Below, in pieces: positions 13,652 to 17,970 of a stretch of DNA of 17,970 bases (positions within the stretch are counted from its first letter, which is position 1; the number at the start of each line of letters is the position of its first letter). Made by a program: the position numbers and the translations under genes. Source of the DNA: DASYYE01 sp035946955 (GTDB taxonomy: Bacteria > Actinomycetota > Actinomycetes > Streptosporangiales > Streptosporangiaceae); the NCBI GenBank assembly GCA_035946955.1, contig DASYYE010000197.1, positions 1-17,970 on the forward strand, given 5' to 3'. The notes below the pieces were generated by a model that was given only the letters and a program-made list of their open reading frames with translations, was not told where the DNA came from and ran no database searches.

Positions 13652-15028
13652 TCAGGCGGCCGGGTCGTGCCAGGTGTCGCGGTCGGGCAGCAGGCGGTCC
13701 GCCTCCTTGGGGCCCCAGCTCCCGCGCGGGTACGGGTGGACGGGGGTCGTGTCACCGAGCACCGGGTCCACGACCTGCCAGGCGGCCTCGACAGTGTCCT
13801 GCCGGGCGAACAGCCAGCGGTCCCCGTCCAGGGCCGCGCCGATGAGCCGGTCGTAGGGGCGGATGTCCTGGCCGGACTGCTGGGCGAATGTCAGGTCTTC
13901 CATCTGCGGCTCCCAGCCCGCGCCGGGCTTCTTGCCGGCCACCGTGAGACTGAGCGCGGTCTCCGGCCACACACGGAACCGCAGTTCGTTGGCTGGCAGC
14001 GACGGCGCGAGCCCGAAGAGGTCGCGCGCCGGGAGGGCGAACCTGACGGTCACCTCGGTGGCGGTGACCGGCAGGCACTTGCCGGCCCGGATCAGGATCG
14101 GCACGCCCGCCCACCGCCAGGTGTCGGCTATCAGCCGGACCGCGGCGAACGTCTCCACGGTGGACCCTGGGCTCACCCCCTGCACGTCCTGGTAGCCCTT
14201 GTACTGGCCCCGCACGGTGTTCTCCGGGGTCACCGGCGTAAGCGAGGCGATCAGGCGCGCCTTGGCATCCGGCCAGCCTGCCAGGCCATGGCCCTCTGGC
14301 GGGTCGGCCATCACCGTGGCCAGGACCTGGAGCATGTGGTTCTGCACCACGTCGCGGATCGCACCGGTCGCATCGTAGAAACGGCCCCGGTCGGACACGT
14401 CGAACGCCTCGGCCATCGTGATCTGGATGCTGCGCACATAGGTCCGATTCAGCAGCGGCTCCATCGCGGTGTTGGTGAACCGGGCGAACAGCACGTTCTC
14501 CACCGGGTCCAGGCCCAGCCAGTGGTCCACCCGGTAGATGTCCTCCTCGGCGAAGAACTGGTGCATCACCTGGTTGAGTTCGCGGGCGCTGGCCAGGTCG
14601 GTCCCGAACGGCTTCTCCACCATGACGCGGGCGCCCTGGGCCCTGCCCGCGCCCGCGATCCCGTGGGCGATCCGGCCAAACAGTGACGGCGGCACTTCCA
14701 GGTAGTAGAGCACCTGGGTGCCGGCGCCGATCTGGCTGGCCATGGCCTGGTACGTGGCGTCGGCGCAGAGGTCGCCGTCCACATACCGCAGCATGTCCAG
14801 CATCTTGGTGGCCGCAGGGGCCGATGGGTCCATCCCGTTGCGCCGCAGCGAGTCGGCCGCGTACTGCCGGAACCGTGCCAGGTCCCAGCCGCTCATGGCC
14901 ACGCCAACGACCGGGACATCGAGCACACCCCGTTCCACCAAACCCACCAGGGCCGGGAATGTCTCCAGCTTGGCGAGGTCGCCGGTTGCCCCGAAGATGA
15001 CAAGCGCGTCGACCTGGTTGGTTGCCAT
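13652..15028 (-). CDS. Second G6PDH-family protein with altered substrate-site residues
   Basis: A 458-residue protein that aligns with glucose-6-phosphate dehydrogenase along its whole length: GATGDLAK (13-20), EKPFGTDLASA (138-148), RVDHWLGLD (166-174), VQNHMLQVL with His231 matching the catalytic His, and IRAGK. Compared with the zwf in this window, the usual DHYLGKE signature reads DHWLGLD, so the conserved Lys and Glu are Leu173 and Asp174. The second Lys of LAKRKL is Glu22. The Asp168/His231 catalytic pair is kept. It may be a G6PDH with changed kinetics or may act on another sugar phosphate. ATG 15026-15028 is chosen for AGGAGGA 5-6 nt upstream; the longer GTG-started frame has no such site. 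It diverges from the LAL regulator gene, which is a candidate regulator. Confidence 0.9.
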   Translation of the reverse strand: MATNQVDALVIFGATGDLAKLETFPALVGLVERGVLDVPVVGVAMSGWDLARFRQYAADSLRRNGMDPSAPAATKMLDMLRYVDGDLCADATYQAMASQIGAGTQVLYYLEVPPSLFGRIAHGIAGAGRAQGARVMVEKPFGTDLASARELNQVMHQFFAEEDIYRVDHWLGLDPVENVLFARFTNTAMEPLLNRTYVRSIQITMAEAFDVSDRGRFYDATGAIRDVVQNHMLQVLATVMADPPEGHGLAGWPDAKARLIASLTPVTPENTVRGQYKGYQDVQGVSPGSTVETFAAVRLIADTWRWAGVPILIRAGKCLPVTATEVTVRFALPARDLFGLAPSLPANELRFRVWPETALSLTVAGKKPGAGWEPQMEDLTFAQQSGQDIRPYDRLIGAALDGDRWLFARQDTVEAAWQVVDPVLGDTTPVHPYPRGSWGPKEADRLLPDRDTWHDPAA

Positions 15029-15215
15029 GGGGGTCCTCCTACAGTTCCGGTGCGAGCTTGGAGTGTCGATCCTGGTTACCACGGGTACTAGCCCCACAGA
15101 GCTGGGCCATGCACATTTATCCCTGCGGGGAAGGGATTGCCACGCCCTGGCGGCTGGGTGGTTGTCGGCTCCCGCCGGGCGGCAGGCGCAGGACTAGCCG
15201 TCCGGGGGGACGTCC
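15029..15215. promoter_or_regulatory. Divergent promoter region, G6PDH-like gene / LAL regulator
   Basis: This 187-nt region must hold promoters for both genes. Ribosome sites are clear at each end. No hexamer pair or long palindrome could be assigned with confidence. Confidence 0.4.
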
Positions 15216-17970
15216 ATGACGAGCACCATCAGTACGCAGGCACTGCCATTGGCCGACGGGCTCGGCGGGGAACGGGACGACCCGGTCCGCCGCGGCCTGC
15301 TCGAGCGCAAACTCCAGACACCCCAGCCGGGCCTTCAGGTGCTCCAGCGTCCCAGGGTGGACGCCCTGCTCGACGCGGCAACCATGCACCGGGTCGCGCT
15401 GGTCAGCGGCCCGGCTGGTGCGGGCAAGACAGTCGCCTGTGCCAGCTGGGCGTCGGCTGGTCCTCCCATCGGTCCTGTGGCGTGGCTGACCTGCGGCACG
15501 GATGACCGGGGTGACAGCTTCTGGGTGCACCTGTGGGCCGCGCTCGCACGTACGGTGCCAGCGGGAAGTGATGCGCTGGCGGCGCTGGAGGTCTCACCGG
15601 CCCGCGAGTTCCCGCTGCGACTGGTGGCCGCGGCCCAGGAGTTCACGCACCCCGTGGTGCTCGTCCTCGACGACGTCCACGAACTGGCCGACGGCAGTGT
15701 GCTGGGCGGGCTCGACATGCTTGTCCGGGACGCCCCGCCAGCGCTGCGCGTGGTCCTTGTCACCCGGCGCCCCCTCGCGCTGCGGCTGGGCCGGCTGCGG
15801 GTGGCTGGAGAGCTCGCTGACATCGGTGCCCGGGACCTGGCATGCACTGCGGCCGAGGCGGCCGCGTACTTCTCGATGCTCGGGGTCGAGGTGGGCGCGC
15901 CAGCCCTGGATGAGGTGCTCACCCGGACCGAAGGCTGGGTCACCGGCCTCCGGCTGGCCGCGCTGGGTGCGGGTGGCGGCAGCGTCGCCGCGGTGTCCGG
16001 CGCGCAACCGCTCGTGAGCGACTACCTGGCATCAGAGGTGCTGGCCAGGCAGGGGTCACACACCAGGGCGTTCATGGCACGTACCGCCATTGCGGCCGAA
16101 GTCAGCGCCGACCTGGCGGGCGCCCTGACCGGTGAGGCCGGCAGCGACGGCATCCTCGCCCGGCTGGCCAGGGAGAGCGGTTTCGTCTGTGTGTCGGCCA
16201 ACCGGGGCCGCAGCTACCGCTACCACCCGCTACTGCGCGACGTGCTGCTCGACGAGCTCCACCGGACCCACCCACATGAGGTCGGATCCCTGTACCGGCG
16301 GGCCGCCTGCTGGTACGCCCTGCACGACCGGCCTGCCGAGGCATTGCGGTGCGCGGTCGAGTCCCATGACCCTGAACATGCCGCGCAGATGCTGGGGGAG
16401 TGTGGCGTCGCGGTCATCCTGACGGCCGGGCCATCGGCACTGGAGCCGCTGCTCGGAGGGTTCCCGGAGGCCAGGACCACCAGCAACGCCGCTGTCGCGG
16501 GTGCGTGGGCGGCCATACACCTGTGGCGCGGGGACACCACCGGGGCTGCCCGCTGCCTGGACAGCGCGCAAGCCGCGCTGGGGCGTGCCGCTCCTGTGGT
16601 GCGCGAGGTCATGGAGCCCACTGTCCGGGCACTGCGGGTCATGTGCGAATCCGAGGCTGGCGCCCCCGGCCAGGCCGTGTCATGTCAGGCCAGCGCTGAC
16701 GAGGAGCAGCTAGTGGCCAGCACCCGGGCTGGACACCAGGCGTGCGGCCTGGGCTGGTTCGCATTGGGTGTCACCGCGGTGGGCCGGGGGGACATGGACC
16801 AGGCCAGCCACGCCCTGCGCCACGCCGAGCATGAGCTCAGGGCTGGCGGGCGGGGCCCGCTCCGGTCCCGTGTCCTCGCCTGGCTGGCCGTGACCCACGC
16901 ATGGTCAGGAGCCCTCGCCAGTGCCGAGGAGACATGCGCCGAACTAGGCCTGGGCGTGCCCGGCTCAGGACCGGGGGCAGCCGCCCTGACGTGCCCGGAC
17001 CCGGCCGCGGGGCGGCCCGGGCACCGCTACGTGGCGCTGCTGGCCCTGGCTCGGGTCAAGCTCGCCCGTGACGACCTGCCCGGGGCGCAGCGGCTGCTCA
17101 GCGAGCTGGACAGCGCCCAGCCGGAGCACATCCCCGGGGAGCCGTCCGTTGCCGCGCTCGCGGGGCTCCTGCGGGCCCGCGTCCTGCTGGCCAAGGGCGA
17201 CCCGTCCGCCGCTGGGGCGGTCACGGCCGGGCTGCGCGCGGCCCAGTCCCCACGGCGGCCACTGTTGTCGGCTGGTGTGAGGGCCGTCGAGGTGGAAGGG
17301 GCGGTGCTGTCCGGCGACAGACACCGGGCGCGTGCCTTGCTGCCCCAGGCGGACCCAGACGGCGGCAGGCGCGGCACTGCCGCTCTCGCTGTCCTGCACG
17401 GCCGGGTGCTGCTCGCCGAGGAGAACCCTCGCGGGGCGCTCGAAGCGGTCTCCGGGTACCTGAGCGGTGGAGGCGGCACCACACCCGTGGAGCAGACCGC
17501 TGCCCTGCTGGTCGCCGCGGTCGCCCGCCGCCGCATGGCTGCCCTGGCCGAAGCGGCCGGGCTGGCCGAGCGCGCCCTGGACCTGGCCCAGCGCGAAGGC
17601 GCCTACCGGGTGTTCCTGGACGGCGGCCGGGCGGTCCGCTCGGTGCTCACGACTCTGGTCCCGCCAACGAGCACCCATGCCGCCTTTGCCGGGGAAGTGC
17701 TGGCGCGCTTCGCCACCGCAAGCCCGCTTGGCGCAGACACCAAAACCACCGCCAGCATCGGGCTCACCGCGAGCGAGCGGGCCGTGCTGAGCCTCCTCCC
17801 CTCACACATGACGAACGCGGAGATCTCCCAGGAGCTCTTCCTGTCGGTCAACACGGTCAAGACCCACCTGCGCACCACCTACCGCAAGCTCGGTGTGCGG
17901 TCACGCCGTGAGGCGGTCGCCCAGGGCCGCCAGCTCGGGCTGCTGCTGGCCACACCGGGCACCGCGCCCC
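15216..17970 (+). CDS. LAL/MalT-type LuxR regulator (runs off the right edge)
   Basis: An open frame from ATG 15216 (GGGGGA 5 nt upstream) to the window end, at least 918 residues. The N-terminal part is a STAND-type ATPase: Walker A GPAGAGKT (65-72), Walker B VVLVLDDVHEL (147-157), then VLVTRRP. A long Ala/Leu-rich region (about 340-830) suits the helical-repeat arm of such regulators. The C-terminal LuxR-type helix-turn-helix starts at LTASERAVL (850) and includes AEISQELFLSVNTVKTHLR and KLGVRSRREAV, ending about 910. Members of this family, such as MalT, bind ATP and an inducer and then activate transcription. The ligand is unknown. The gene is divergent from the G6PDH-like gene, with 187 nt between starts. 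The stop lies just outside, and the gene is probably nearly complete here. Confidence 0.93.
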   Translation, partial: MTSTISTQALPLADGLGGERDDPVRRGLLERKLQTPQPGLQVLQRPRVDALLDAATMHRVALVSGPAGAGKTVACASWASAGPPIGPVAWLTCGTDDRGDSFWVHLWAALARTVPAGSDALAALEVSPAREFPLRLVAAAQEFTHPVVLVLDDVHELADGSVLGGLDMLVRDAPPALRVVLVTRRPLALRLGRLRVAGELADIGARDLACTAAEAAAYFSMLGVEVGAPALDEVLTRTEGWVTGLRLAALGAGGGSVAAVSGAQPLVSDYLASEVLARQGSHTRAFMARTAIAAEVSADLAGALTGEAGSDGILARLARESGFVCVSANRGRSYRYHPLLRDVLLDELHRTHPHEVGSLYRRAACWYALHDRPAEALRCAVESHDPEHAAQMLGECGVAVILTAGPSALEPLLGGFPEARTTSNAAVAGAWAAIHLWRGDTTGAARCLDSAQAALGRAAPVVREVMEPTVRALRVMCESEAGAPGQAVSCQASADEEQLVASTRAGHQACGLGWFALGVTAVGRGDMDQASHALRHAEHELRAGGRGPLRSRVLAWLAVTHAWSGALASAEETCAELGLGVPGSGPGAAALTCPDPAAGRPGHRYVALLALARVKLARDDLPGAQRLLSELDSAQPEHIPGEPSVAALAGLLRARVLLAKGDPSAAGAVTAGLRAAQSPRRPLLSAGVRAVEVEGAVLSGDRHRARALLPQADPDGGRRGTAALAVLHGRVLLAEENPRGALEAVSGYLSGGGGTTPVEQTAALLVAAVARRRMAALAEAAGLAERALDLAQREGAYRVFLDGGRAVRSVLTTLVPPTSTHAAFAGEVLARFATASPLGADTKTTASIGLTASERAVLSLLPSHMTNAEISQELFLSVNTVKTHLRTTYRKLGVRSRREAVAQGRQLGLLLATPGTAP

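Overview
The window is chromosomal DNA from a high-GC actinomycete. GC content is high throughout, GTG starts are common, Shine-Dalgarno sites are purine-rich, and the families present (LAL/MalT-type LuxR regulator, Uma2 nuclease-like, SUKH, short-form 6-phosphogluconate dehydrogenase) are typical of actinomycetes. Species cannot be fixed by eye.

Layout. (1) 1-2700 is an accessory stretch. It has the 5' half of an MFS exporter (minus, cut by the left edge), a YjbR/MmcQ-like protein (plus), an ankyrin-repeat protein followed by a small zinc-finger-like protein (minus, probable operon), and an XRE antitoxin-like regulator still overlapping the last codons of a destroyed RelE/HigB-like toxin gene. 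(2) 2847-10605 is a central-carbon block bounded by a tRNA-Gly(TCC) and a tRNA-Pro(TGG). It holds transketolase, glucose-6-phosphate isomerase and a short 6-phosphogluconate dehydrogenase in a tightly packed operon, then an opposing gene for an extremely acidic, arginine-free protein, then glucose-6-phosphate dehydrogenase (zwf). Between the acidic gene and zwf lies a duplicated, decayed copy of the acidic gene's promoter and 5' end. (3) 10606-12667 carries the C-terminal scrap of a short-chain dehydrogenase, then a Uma2-family protein and a SUKH (SMI1/KNR4) protein in tandem. (4) 12668-13002 is an intergenic region dense in inverted repeats, leading into a secreted six-cysteine protein (plus). 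(5) A second, divergent G6PDH-family gene (minus) ends tail-to-tail with the secreted-protein gene at a strong terminator. A very large LAL-type LuxR regulator (plus) is transcribed divergently from it and runs off the right edge.

Function. Tkt, Pgi, Gnd and Zwf together cover most of the oxidative pentose phosphate pathway and its link to glycolysis. Transaldolase, 6-phosphogluconolactonase and OpcA, which often cluster with these genes in actinomycetes, are not in this window. The second G6PDH-like protein keeps the catalytic Asp/His pair but has lost substrate-site lysines, so its substrate is open. The most unusual features are the acidic protein with its duplicated control region, the repeat-rich region before the secreted protein, the toxin remnant, and the altered G6PDH paralog.
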